Below, piece by piece: positions 46,198 to 56,820 of a DNA stretch of 64,000 nucleotides (positions within the stretch are counted from its first letter, which is position 1; each line of letters begins with the position of its first letter). The notes beneath the pieces are model-generated. The model worked only from the letters and a program-made list of their open reading frames with translations. It did not search any database and was not told the DNA's origin. The translations under genes were made by a program, and so were the position numbers. The DNA is from Cenococcum geophilum 1.58 (taxonomy: Eukaryota > Ascomycota > Dothideomycetes > Gloniales > Gloniaceae), in the NCBI GenBank assembly GCA_001692895.1, contig KV748180.1:2412195-2476194 (forward strand), read 5' to 3'.

Positions 46198-46321
46198 ATG
46201 GGGTTATAAAGATGACCCTAGTTATAAAGGTTTGTAGGTTTTGTAAATAAAATTTGTCTATGCGCTTTTTAAGTATTAATGTATAAAACCTTTATAACTA
46301 GGGTCACCTTTATAACCCCAT
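46198..46321. mobile_element. 124-bp foldback MITE, TA-flanked
   Basis: Terminal inverted repeats of about 36 bp (ATGGGGTTATAAAGATGACC on the left; complement with one or two differences on the right, 46286-46321), with only about 50 bp between them and TA on both sides (46196-46197, 46322-46323). It has no coding capacity. It lies 7 bp past A's right target duplication, so it belongs to the flank that A entered. Confidence 0.8.
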
Positions 46322-46323
46322 TA

Positions 46324-47597
46324 TATATATTAACTCTATTAAAAATATATAGAAAAGGATTGGCTAGAAAACCTTAAAATAAAAAATAATAATATATAAA
46401 AATAATTTTAAATAATTATAAAACCTACTAATTATTATTTATTTATTGCTTAATATCTAATACGGATCCCTATAGCCTATACAGACCATTTCTATTATGG
46501 GGGAGAAAACTTATATATTACAGGAAGAAAACCCCTATATTAGGGGAGAAAAAACCCTATAAGCTACCTTAGTAGGATAAAAAACCCCGATTTACTATAT
46601 CTATATATAGTAGCAGCTCTATAGGCCTATAGCTATATCCTAACCTCTATTAGATATTAGATCTCTTTAGTAACTACTATTTCTGTTTTCTTAGTTTATC
46701 TATAGCTAGGGTTTACTATATCCTAACTAGGCCTTACTATTAATTAATTGCTATATACTAGTTATTACCTATATCTTAACTATCCCCTATATACTATCTC
46801 TTATTAACTATTACTATATATGCCCTGCTTCCCCCCCTAGAGCTATTAAAGGTATAAGGGGGATTTATCTATTCTACTATCCTAATACTAAAAGGCGAAA
46901 GCGGGATATATATATGTATATATCTAAGTATTTTTTATACTTAGGCCTTAGTTACTAGGCCCTCTTTAAGGGTTACTAGTCTATTAAGAGGAGATAGGGA
47001 AAACTATAGGGGTTTATACCTAACTGCTAGGCAGTAGTATTATAGCAGTATAGTAAGTAACTATATACTCTATAGGCAATTGCCCTAGGGGTTAGGAGGG
47101 GAGATATATTAATTAATTAATTAATTAATTCGCTTATCTATTAATATAAGGTTATTAAAGCTTTTCTTAGGGGTTAAAGGACGTTATAAAATCTATTTTA
47201 TATCTATAAGGATTATATAGGGTTAAATAGAAGTATATAGCGGTTGTCTACTATAAAGGATATCGGAAAAATATTATCCCCTATTAACGGCCTCAATGGC
47301 TAGTAGTTGACGCAATTAGCGCGCAGTTGAGGTTATTTGGCAACTCGACCGACTAGCCTATATTATATTTTTCTAATATATAGCCTACACGCAGCCTATG
47401 CGTAACCTATATGCAACCTACGCGTTTGGTAACTATTAGGAGCTATCTACCTATTTTATACTAATAGTTTATTTTAGATAAATAAAGGCGACTTTAAAGC
47501 TATTTATAAGGCTAGTAAGGTAAATTATATACTTCTTTATATAATCTATTTAGCTAAAAAGTCACTACTAAGAGTAGTAGATATAGACCTATTTACG
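46324..47597. other. AT-rich spacer, no gene
   Basis: RIP-like AT-rich DNA without open frames. A (TTAA)n run sits at about 47110-47130. A short GC-richer patch (about 47290-47350) carries CAATGGCTAGTAGTTGACGC and its partner-like GTTGAGG. No element ends were recognised. Confidence 0.5.
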
Positions 47598-47838
47598 TCT
47601 ACCTACTTATCTATATCTGCCTACCTATCTATATCTACCTACCTATCTATATCGCCTACCTATTTGTATCTACCTACTTATCTATATCTACCTACCTGTT
47701 AGCATCTACCTACCTATCTATATCTACTTACCTGTCTATATCTACTTACCTGTTTATATCTACCTACCTATCTATATCTGCCTACCTGTCTATATCTACC
47801 TACCCGTTAGCATCTACCTATTTGTACCTACCTATCTA
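47598..47838. repeat. 18-bp minisatellite, about 13 copies
   Basis: Tandem 18-mers of the type CTACCTACCTATCTATAT, with variants CTACCTACCTGTTAGCAT and CTACTTACCTGTCTATAT. Variants occur in an alternating pattern, suggesting higher-order duplication. Confidence 0.85.
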
Positions 47839-47892
47839 TACTACCTTAATTCGACCGATTAATCGAATCGTTTAGTGTTCGCTGGCTAGTCA

Positions 47893-47990
47893 TTATCGTC
47901 TAGCTTTGGCCACGGTCGTCTAGTTCTAGTGACGGTCGTCTGGTTCCTGTAACGGTCGTCTAGTTCTAGCAACGGTCCTCTGCTGGCTAC
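47893..47990. repeat. 20-bp minisatellite, 4-5 copies
   Basis: Unit ACGGTCGTCTAGTTCTAGTG repeated at about 47912, 47932, 47952 and 47972, with a degenerate copy before. It is GC-richer than its surroundings. Confidence 0.85.
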
Positions 47991-48104
47991 TATTCTGGTG
48001 CCTCCCTAGGTAGGGAGGACGTAAGTAAGGAAGGAGGGGTAAAAAATAGGGTGGCTATATAGGGCAGAGGCACCTATAGGGCTATTAGGAATATAGCGGG
48101 GACC

Positions 48105-48555
48105 CAATGCAGAGCTTCGTGTAGAGCCTCCGTACGTAGAGCTTCGCGTAGAGCCTCGTGTAGAGCCTCTATATATAGAGCTTCGTGTAGAGCTTTGTAT
48201 AGAGCTTTGTGCAGAGCTTTGTGCAGAGTCTCTATATATAAAGCTTCGTGTAAAGCTTCATACAGAGCCTTATATGGAGCCTCTGTACATAGAGCTTTAT
48301 ATAGAGCCTCGCGTAAAGCCTTATATAAAGCTTCGTGTAGAGCCTCGTATAGAGCTTTATATAGGGCTTCGCGTAGAGCTTTATATAGAGCCTTTATACG
48401 TAGAGCTTCGTATAGGGCCTTATATAGAGCCTTATATAAAGCTTTATGCAGAGCTTTATATAGAGCTTTATATAGAGCCTTATATAGAGCCTTATATAGA
48501 GCCTTATATAAAGCTTCGTGTAGAGCTTTATATAGAGCTTTATATAGAGCTTTAT
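48105..48555. repeat. 12-bp minisatellite, split by the LINE
   Basis: About 37 copies of a 12-mer of the form TATAGAGC(C/T)T(C/T)(A/G), varying mainly at transition positions. It is translatable as a YRAL/YRAS repeat but is not a gene. It continues on the far side of the LINE at 55247-55291. Confidence 0.88.
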
Positions 48556-49379
48556 TTTTTTTTATTTTTTTTTATATCCGTTGTATTATACTACATACAA
48601 TACTGCGCATGTAGCCTCTAGGCTATAGCGCTATAGTTCTATATACATAAATCCTTTTAGGCAGCTTAATATATACTAGTAGCTATGTCCTAATAGTTTA
48701 TAAACCTCTAAACTAGGGGTTTACTAGTCCCTAGTAAAATACTAGGTTGCCAATAACTAATAGGTAGTTTAGAAAAAATAGAAAAGACTATAAGAAATTA
48801 AGAAACCCTAACGCCTATCTATGTCCTATTTGTAGTTTATTCTATCCTTTTGCTCTCTAATATTTATCTACTAAAATCCTAGTAAGAGTTACCTCCTTCT
48901 AAGGATCCTACTGCTATTAGCTACTTTCTAGTAGCTATTTCTGTCCTATTTAGAAATAAAAAGAGCGCCTCTCTTCCTTTCTTTATATAAAATAGTTTCT
49001 TTAAAGAGAGAGAAGATCCTAGTTGCCTTTATATCTCCTTTCTCTCTCTATATAGGTCGCAGTCTAGTAGTAAATATTCTCTAAAGCATCTACCTTCTTT
49101 ATCTTTTCCTATTGTCTTTAAGAAGGACTTAAAGTAGCCTTTTTCTAGCTTTAGCTAAAAGAAGGCCGACTGTAGCTTTTTAAGATATCTATCCTTAGGG
49201 GCTTTAAGAGAAAAGGAATAGTTTCCTTTACAGATCCTAGTATAGTGTTTTCCTTTATTTTTGTTTAGTTACTAATGATTTTTCCACTATTCTAGTATCT
49301 TTTATCTTGCTACTCTCCCTATATAGGCTAAGGAGGTATAAGAAGACTATATTTTTTTTTCTAGAAAGGCCCTTTTTAA

Positions 49380-52300
49380 CTAGTTTATCTGCTATCTCAT
49401 TTCTATAGATTTTTAGGTGGCTAGGAACCTAATAAAATTTAATAGAGATACCCCTACTAGCTAGGTAGGAGCAACTTTGCGTAATTTTAAAGACTAGTTC
49501 TTGTCCACCTATAAGAGAATTTAGCTATAATCTTTTAATAGCCACCTAGCTATCTATAAAGATATAAACCTACTTCTCTTCTAGTCTTTACTGCTTTAGG
49601 TATTCTAGGGCCCTATAGACTGCATAGAGTTCTGCGTCTATAATTTCCATATAGGGTCCTAAATTCTAGTTTATTGCATATTTAATCCTATTTCTCTCTC
49701 CTATTTTATATACGGCTGCAGCACTTAATTTGCTATCTTTTAAGCCATCTGTATAGTATATATCTACTAGGTCCCACTCTAGGGATTCTTATAAATCTTC
49801 TACTAGTCTTAGATATTCTTGTGCGGCTTCTTCCTTACTACTTTTAGAGATAGAAAAGGATGCAGAAATAGGGGGAAGCCACGGTTTTTGCTACTCTAAA
49901 GATGTTTTCTCTATTTTCTAATTTTGAATTAATTGCTAGACTCTAGAAGTTAGAGATAGTAGCTATGTTTTTAGCTGTAGAAGGTACCTTATAGTAGAGT
50001 TTTTAGAGCTAGAACTAGAGCTAGAACTAGCTACTAATTCGTCTCTATCTTTATTAGCCTCTCCTATATAAGCCTTCTTAATTGCATGGTTTTCCTTAAA
50101 TTTTAGGATTTTTAGTGTATCCCTTGCAACGGTAGCGTTCTACGAGAATTGGACCGTGCGCGGAACACTAAAAACCAGAACTAAAAGTACGCGTATTTTC
50201 CATCACGGAGCCTTAATACTACAGATCCTATTAGACGGCTCTTATCGATAACCGTAGGACACATTTTACTGTTGCAAGGGATAGCTATTGCAAAGCTTTT
50301 TAAATCTAATTCTAGGAGGGGGAATAGAAGTCTCAATTTCTATAGCTTGGATAGGGGATCCTCTGAATGCTTCTAGAACTAGTTTTAGGGCCTTGTTTTA
50401 TAGAGATTGGTACCTAGCTAGTAGGTAGTCTCTAGATTTACTTTTCTACCAGCATTATATTCCGTAGTCTGCTATAGTAATAACGTAGGCTATATAGAGC
50501 TGTCGTAGGGCTTGTAAATATAGGCCTCTTTGCGTATTGCCTAGTCTTCTAATTAAATAGAAGGCTGCTTTTGCTTTAGAGATCCTTATTTCTACGTGTT
50601 GTTTAAAGGTAAGCTTTAAGTCTAGAAATACCCCTAGCCACCTAACCAGGGTTTTAGGGGGTATTTCTACGTCTCCTAGCTTTAGCCCTTCTTCTATAGT
50701 GGTACGTTTACTATAGAAGTGTATAAGCTCTGTTTTGCTAATATTAAAACTAATAGCAGCCTCTTTAGCTTTAGACATTAGCTGTAACGCTATTCCCTCT
50801 AGCTTTTTACAGTTAGATTTAGCTGAATTTGAAGTAACTGTAATTGCGAAGTCGTCCATATAGCTAAGGGAATAGGCTCCATTTATCTTTAGGCTGTAGA
50901 TATTGCGTATATATAATAGAAACAGAATAGGAGATATAGGCGAACCCTGTGGTATCCCTGTTTCTATTCCTACTTTTTCTTATATTTGCCCGTTAAAGGA
51001 AAGCTGTAGCTTTCTATTGCTAAGGAAGGTAGCTACCCATTATATAAACGCTATAGGTAGTTTTAGTTCCTTATAGATAGATAGAAGCTAATTTACAGAA
51101 ATATAATCAAAAGCCCCTTTTATATCTAGGAATAATGTAGTAGCTATCCTTTATCTAGCCTTTTTCCTATTCTTTTTTAATTGGATATTATTTAGAAGTA
51201 GTAAGACTGCGTTAATTGCGGATCGCTGTCTTCTTCCTCCTAGTTAAGAGTCTTAAAGTAAGCTAGTAGTACTAGCTAGATATCCTAATCTTGTAGTAAA
51301 GATCTTCTCTAGAGTCTTTCCTAGGCAGTTTAATAGAGAGATAGGTCTATAGGACTTTAGTAGAGAATAGTCCTCCTTATTTGCTTTAGATAGAATAACT
51401 CCCTTAACTTCTCTCTAGGCTTTTAGTTAATAGCCTAGGGTAAATAGGATCCTGTAGATTCTATATAGAAGATCTTCTATAATAGGGTAGGCCTTTTATA
51501 AAATTATAAAGGATAGCTTATCTAAGCCTAGAGCTTTTTTATTAGAGCTAGAGAAGATTACTTATTTAACTTTTATTTTCTCTAGTTCTAGCCATTCCTA
51601 TTTACTATCTATGGTATAGTTATTCCACTCTATAGGGCTAGTAGAAGGGTGTTTAGGAAATAGAGTAGTTATAAAAGCTTTGCATTAGTTGTTAAAGCTT
51701 TCTACTAATCTAGTTCTCCTATCCTTGCTATACTATAGACTAGGGACTATTTATAATGTTTTCTCCTTTATATATTTTAGGGTAGTAAAGATCTTCTTTC
51801 CTTATGCTTTTTCTAGGAAGCTATTCTAGTAGCTAGTTTTAGCTTCTCTTATTATATAGAAGTATTGATTTTTAGCTTCTTTATAGGCTTCTAGTCTAGA
51901 ACTTCTAGTAGGTTGCTCTTCTTAGAGTCTTCCTAATTTTGCTATTTTTTTTCTTTTCTATAGAAGATCTTTATTCCACTATGGTTTAGAGAATTTGCAG
52001 GTTCTAGATCTAGAGATAGCTTTCTCTACTACTAGCTTTATATAATCAGTAAGATCTCCTACTAGGTTATCTACTAGTATACTTAAGCTTTTATCCTTAG
52101 GTCTATAGAAATCCTCTAGGGAGGCTAGGGGGCCTTTTTCTCCTATCTCTATATATGGGTTTTCTCCTACTAGTTCTTTTAGTACTAAAACCTTTGCTTC
52201 TAGTTCTAGTTCCTAAGCTAGTTCTATTAAAGAAGTAGAAAAGAGCTCCTAGTTTGCCTTTTTTATAGAGAACAGAGTTTCTTAAAGGGGGTTTAGGTAT

Positions 52301-53060
52301 CTTTACGTCTCTCTAGTAAATTGGGAGAAGGCTATAGTTTTATAGTTAGATCCTATTTCTTCTATTATAGTCTAATTATCTTAGGTATTTTCTTAAAAGT
52401 TTCCTAAGGAAAAGGCTAGGTCTATAATAGACTTTTCCCTTATATTAGATCTATAGAAGGTCCCTTTTTGTTTATCTAAATTTAGTAGTTAGTAGTTATA
52501 TTTACTTAGCCAGTCTACTAGTTCTTTAGCCTCCCTGGTTAGATTTCTAGCTAGTGTGTTCCACTATATATAGTGTAGGTTATAGTCTCCTATTAGTATA
52601 AAGGGGGGATCTAGTTCTAGTTCTAGAATAGTCCTAGAGATAGTAGTTCTACTATTTCTTTAGGTTCTAAAGTTCTCGTCTAGCTGTCTCTTATTATAGA
52701 TATTAAATAATAAAAACCTTTTAAACCGGCCGTGGATTTCTAATGCTATAATATCTATATCTTTATAGATATCCTCCCTATTTCTATATTATAGGAAGCC
52801 AGTTTTCCTTATATAGATAGCTACTCTAGGGCGAATAGTTAAGTTACTAGGAAGGATAAGGTTGAAAGTAGGATATGGAATAGAGAAGTAGGATCCTTTT
52901 TATCTATCTTTCCATGTACTAGGTTCTTGTACTAGGATAAGATTTATTTTTCCCCTAAATCCTATTTCTAGTAGGGTTTGCTATACTTCTTGTCTTTTTC
53001 CTATATTATATTATATAAAGGAGATTTCTCCTCTAGCTTTAGAAACTAGGGAGATTTCTT
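49380..53060 (-). pseudogene. LINE ORF2 (endonuclease-RT-RNase H), RIP-inactivated
   Basis: Endonuclease-like segments lie at 53040-52400 (ILVQEPSTWKDR near 52930). The longest open stretch, 50859-50455, opens with the RT catalytic MDDFAI and carries VRWLGVFLDLKLTFKQHV, the typical non-LTR RT thumb region. RNase H shows IDAELYAVYRALEYLKQ (about 49640), IFIDS and WVPSHLKI-like residues (about 49430). Many TAG/TAA stops elsewhere. Confidence 0.8.
50120..50281. mobile_element. TA-flanked TIR element, short copy inside the LINE
   Basis: 162 bp; ends TCCCTTGCAAC in inverted orientation with TA on both sides (50118-50119, 50282-50283). It contains GGACCGTGCGCGGAACAC at 50151 and CTTATCGATA, as in the copies at 10.0 and 12.7 kb. 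It retains CpG-rich motifs despite sitting in strongly mutated DNA, so it inserted late or was little touched by RIP. Confidence 0.85.
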
Positions 53061-53094
53061 CTTCTTCCTGTAAATAACCTTCTAAACTTATACT

Positions 53095-54578
53095 TATTAA
53101 TATACTAGTTTAGCTGCTTTAAGAGACTCGCAGTCTTTACTATTAGCAAAGTGTTTTTCTTTACGGTTAATATAAAGAGGGGTAGTATGCTTATAAGGTC
53201 TTCCTATTATATTATAAATGGAATAAGAGTAGTCTTTAGATAAATATACTGCTATACAAAACCAATAGGCCCTAGTAGAGCATCTATCTTCTATATAGCC
53301 AAATTTTTGGCAGCTTATACACTGTGTAGTAGGAAAGACTTCTAGGTATTTAACTACCTTAGTAGCTACCCCTGCAATTAGGATTTCCTTCTACTTAAGG
53401 ATTTCCTATCTTTTCTCCTCGTTTTCTATAGTAAAGACTATAGAGCCGAACCTAGTTTGCGGATTATATCTCTTTTCCCTAGATAAAATCTACCTAGGTA
53501 GTCCCTATATCCTAATAGGATTAAAGGTCTCTATTTCTTCTTTTAGAAGTCTAGAGCCTCCTTCTTCTAAAAAGGGGGAGATAGGAACGCTATAAGCTAC
53601 TACCTAAGCCTAGGGTTCTAGTTTTTATTCCTTTTTAAAGGAGAAGTAGCTGGACCAGATATCTTTATATTTAACTAGAAAGTCTGCATTATATTCTTCT
53701 ATAGTTATAAGAAAAATATTCTACTTTTCTTTAGTTCTAGCTATAGAAGCTATAACTAGCTTCTCTATTTGAAATTTAGATATAAATAGTTAATTAACTC
53801 TATTTCGGATAGAGAAGATATCTAAGGGCTGGTCCTTTTGGTCCGTAATAAGGACTAGTTTCCTTTCTTATAGCTACTTCTTTTTTCCTCTAGTAGAGGT
53901 AGGGCAAGTAGGGCTAGTAGGGCCGGTAGTATAACTAGTTACTTTACTAGTAGGTAGAGATAAGGTGGAAGAAGAAGAGGGAGAAGAAGAAGGGGAGGAA
54001 GAGAAGGAGGAAGAAGAAAAGGAGAAAGTAGAAGAAGAAAGGCCCTTCCTTAGCTTTTCTGCGTAGGTTTTTGGGGCTATTTCTTTACGGAGAGCTTATA
54101 CTTCTTCTACTAGTCCTTTTAGGACATCTTTCTCTTGTTTTTCTTTCCCTTCTATAAAGGGATTTCCTCCTACTAGAATACTTCGTGTATAGTCTCCTAG
54201 CTATTTAACTTGCTTTTTTTTACTTCCTCTTTCTAGCCCTTTATAGGCCTAGGTTAGGCTTTCCAAGGCCTTTTATAGGTACTATTCTAGTAAAAATGGG
54301 AAAAAAGATACATTAGCCGTAATAGGCTTAAGCTTTGCTATCTTTCTTATTTATTTTTAGCTATCTTTTTTAGGAAAAGACTAAGGGCGGCTTCTTTTCT
54401 TTCCGTTCCTTATTATATAGTTTAGAGATAGTTCGTCTACCTCTTCTATTTTTATATCTTTCCTAAATAGGCAGGGAGAAGATAAAAAGGAAGAGGTAGT
54501 TAACTGTTTGTTATTACTTACCTCTATAAAAGGCTTTTCTTTAGGAGGCCTTTTTGGCTCCTTAGGAGCGTTTAGCAT
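53095..54578 (-). pseudogene. LINE ORF1 (gag-like), RIP-inactivated
   Basis: Starts MLNAPKEPKRPPKEKPF at 54578, followed by a Lys/Glu-rich low-complexity part (about 54000 on the plus strand is GAAGAAGAGGGAG-like). Near its end a CX2CX4HX4C-type knuckle, CISCQKFGY, has its His changed to Tyr (about 53325-53280), a C-to-T change. It binds element RNA in live relatives. Confidence 0.65.
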
Positions 54579-55246
54579 TTTAAATTTAGTTAGCTTAAAG
54601 CTTATAGGGGGGGTTCCTAGTTTTTTTAGTAGATAATAACCTCCTTAGGTCTCTTATCTCCTCGCATAGAGGTAAAAAACTAGGTAAAAAGCCTTCCTAG
54701 TTTTTACTATCCTTTTATATCCTTTTTCCTTACTAACCCTACTAGAGAGTTTCTAGGGAAATTAGACCAAAAGGTAGTAGAAAACCTGGGTAAAAAAGAC
54801 TATAGTAGTTATTTTCTTCTCTATTAGAAGTAGAAAAAACCACTAAAAAAAGGACTTGTTAGGCTTTTTCTAGCAGAAAAGCCTAAAAACGTAATCCTTC
54901 TCTTACTAAGGAAAATCTGACTAAAAGAGATATAGAAAAATACCTACACTCTCTATTTTATTAGGCTTTTACTTTTTATAGAAGAAAAACCTAGGAAAAG
55001 TCTATGTTTTAATATTTTAGTATTTCTACCCCTGCCTCGCCTATAAGCTAGGGCCACCGCTTAAGAGAATTTTCTCTTAGGTAAAAGGGGGTAAAAAGGC
55101 AAATAAATCCACCTCTAGCTTGCTAGGCAGTAGGAATTAGGTCTTAAGAGTCTGAAAATCGATTTTTTTTAAATAGGAAGATAGATATACGTAAGTTTTA
55201 AAGTGCGGCGCCACCTTTTGGTAAGGTTGCATATGCGGTAAAAGTT

Positions 55247-55291
55247 TAGAGCTTTATATAGAGCCTCGTATAGAGCCTTATATAGAGCTTC
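55247..55291. repeat. 12-bp minisatellite, right part
   Basis: The same TATAGAGCCT-type units as 48105-48555; the two parts were one array before the LINE inserted. Confidence 0.85.
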
Positions 55292-55477
55292 CGAGTAATA
55301 AGATTATATAAAATTGCTTTAATTATATACAATAGTTAAATATATTATAAGCTAGCATACTATAGGCTAAGAAAATAGTAAAAATTAATTTATGTAATTA
55401 GCATATAATTGAAAAAAATAATATATTATATTACCTTAATTACATATTAGAGAATATATAGTTAACTCTAAAAGTTA

Positions 55478-55630
55478 TTAAGTTAGTTAACTGCGTATTA
55501 TTTAACTTTTAAATCTGTTAATTATATATTAAGTTAGTTAACTACGTGTTATTTAACTTTTAAATCTGTCAATTACGTATTAAGTTGGTCAATTGCGTGT
55601 TATTTAACTTTTGAATGTGTTAATTACGCG
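55478..55630. repeat. 51-bp tandem repeat, three copies
   Basis: Units start TTAAGTTAGTTAACTGCGTA at 55478, 55529 and 55580 and diverge mostly by transitions. Each contains GTTAAC- and TTTAACTTTT-type motifs. Confidence 0.85.
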
Positions 55631-55639
55631 AAACGCGCT

Positions 55640-56366
55640 AAATAAAGTCTACTTAAATCTTAGCCTACGAATATTTTCCCGATAGAGTACTAATAGTAGT
55701 GGTTTATAAGATCTTATTATCCTATATAAAAACTTTTACTACTGCTTATAATATTTTAATAACTACTAGGTCTTACCTACGTACTATATAACATCTTTAT
55801 ATTGGCTTTATTAAATCTAAAGACTAATAGGTTTATAGGCCTTGCTATATATAAGTATAGAGTCCGATGTTAAGGACTACCTACTAATTATAATAGTATA
55901 TTAATAGGCTATTAACTAAAAAATACTAGCTTAATATAATTATAAAAAAGAAACTAGTAATAAATATTAATAATATTTCTTACATTTTATATCATTATTA
56001 GGCCCTAAATAACTCTATATTTTTAAATAGATAATACGTTTTATAACTTTCTTTTCTAATACTTATATATATAGCAACTTAGCTAGGTATATTAGTCTAT
56101 ATTAAAAGAAATATAAAAGTAATAACTAAATATACTTTTAAAAATTATAATAAGGCTAGAAATATAGAAGCTGGTGAAAGTAATAGTAAAGATAGTAGTA
56201 AAGATAACGGTAAAGATAATGACAAAAATAATAGCAAAGATAATAATAAAGATAATAGTAAAGATAAAGAATTTTAAAATAAGATAGATTTAGATTTAGA
56301 TAAACTTATTAAGGCTTTATACTATAAATATATTACCCTTATTCTCCTTTAAAAGCCTAAGGCTAA
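55640..56366. other. AT-rich unidentified repeat, host of element E
   Basis: Weak plus-strand coding character with many stops. At 56160-56275 a 12-bp-like repeat (GATAATAGTAAA type) would encode an Asn/Ser/Lys/Asp-rich tract. The same sequence resumes after element E at 59180, so this is one older element or gene relic that I cannot name. Confidence 0.4.
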
Positions 56367-56587
56367 TGTCGGTATCACCTGGGGGGGTACTGCAATTGCA
56401 ATATAAGGTAACTGGTTCTTGGTTTCATTCGTGTCTCTCCTTCGTCTACTAAAAGAGAAAGAAAGGGGTAGTAAAGGTCGGGCTATCTATCGGGCCGTAG
56501 GTGGTCAGGTGACCTATACTACGCCATGCGGCCCTACCGCATACGCTCTATACGTAATGCAATTTACAACCTCTACTTATATAGACA
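56367..56587 (-). repeat. element E 3' LTR
   Basis: 221 bp beginning TGTCGGTATCACC. Differences from its partner are few and mainly C/T (for example CCTGGG versus CCCGGG, TACCGC versus TGCCGC). Confidence 0.9.
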
Positions 56588-56689
56588 CTGGCGACATTTA
56601 TAAAAAGAAAGAAGGTAAGAAAGTACAAAGGAGAAGTATATAGGTCAACAGGTGCTTAGGGCAGTAATCGCGAATGTCTCAGGTATTGC

Positions 56690-56790
56690 GAATATTACGG
56701 ATATTGCAGACGTTGCGGATATCGTTACGGATATTGCGGATATCGCTACGGATATTGCGGATATTGCGGATATCGTAAACATTCGGATAT
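56690..56790. repeat. GATATTGCG microsatellite in element E
   Basis: Repeated GATATTGCG/GATATCG(T/C)TACG units near E's 3' end, translating as an IADIADI-type tract on the plus strand. Probably non-coding. Confidence 0.8.
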
Positions 56791-56820
56791 TGCGGTGGAG
56801 ATGGGTAGAAGGGCTGAGTC

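Larger units (their letters stand above)
48556..55246 (-). mobile_element. full-length Tad-type LINE retrotransposon
   Basis: The 3' end is a poly-T tract on the plus strand (48556-48573, the poly-A tail of a minus-strand element). The 5' end is at 55246. An 11-bp target duplication TAGAGCTTTAT flanks it (48545-48555, 55247-55257), lying in the 12-bp minisatellite. Minus-strand order: ORF1 with CCHC knuckle, endonuclease, reverse transcriptase, RNase H, the Tad/I-like arrangement. A 162-bp MITE interrupts it at 50120. RIP stops are frequent. Confidence 0.88.

Noticed and set aside
47598..47990. CRISPR array
   Set aside because: The 18- and 20-bp units are contiguous tandem repeats with no unique spacers, and the genome is fungal.
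48195..48614. 139-residue open frame with YRAL/YRAS repeats
   Set aside because: It is the 12-bp minisatellite read in frame. Two frames are open together (48195-48614 and 48274-48621), which is expected for a 12-mer without stops, and it runs into the LINE poly-A tract.
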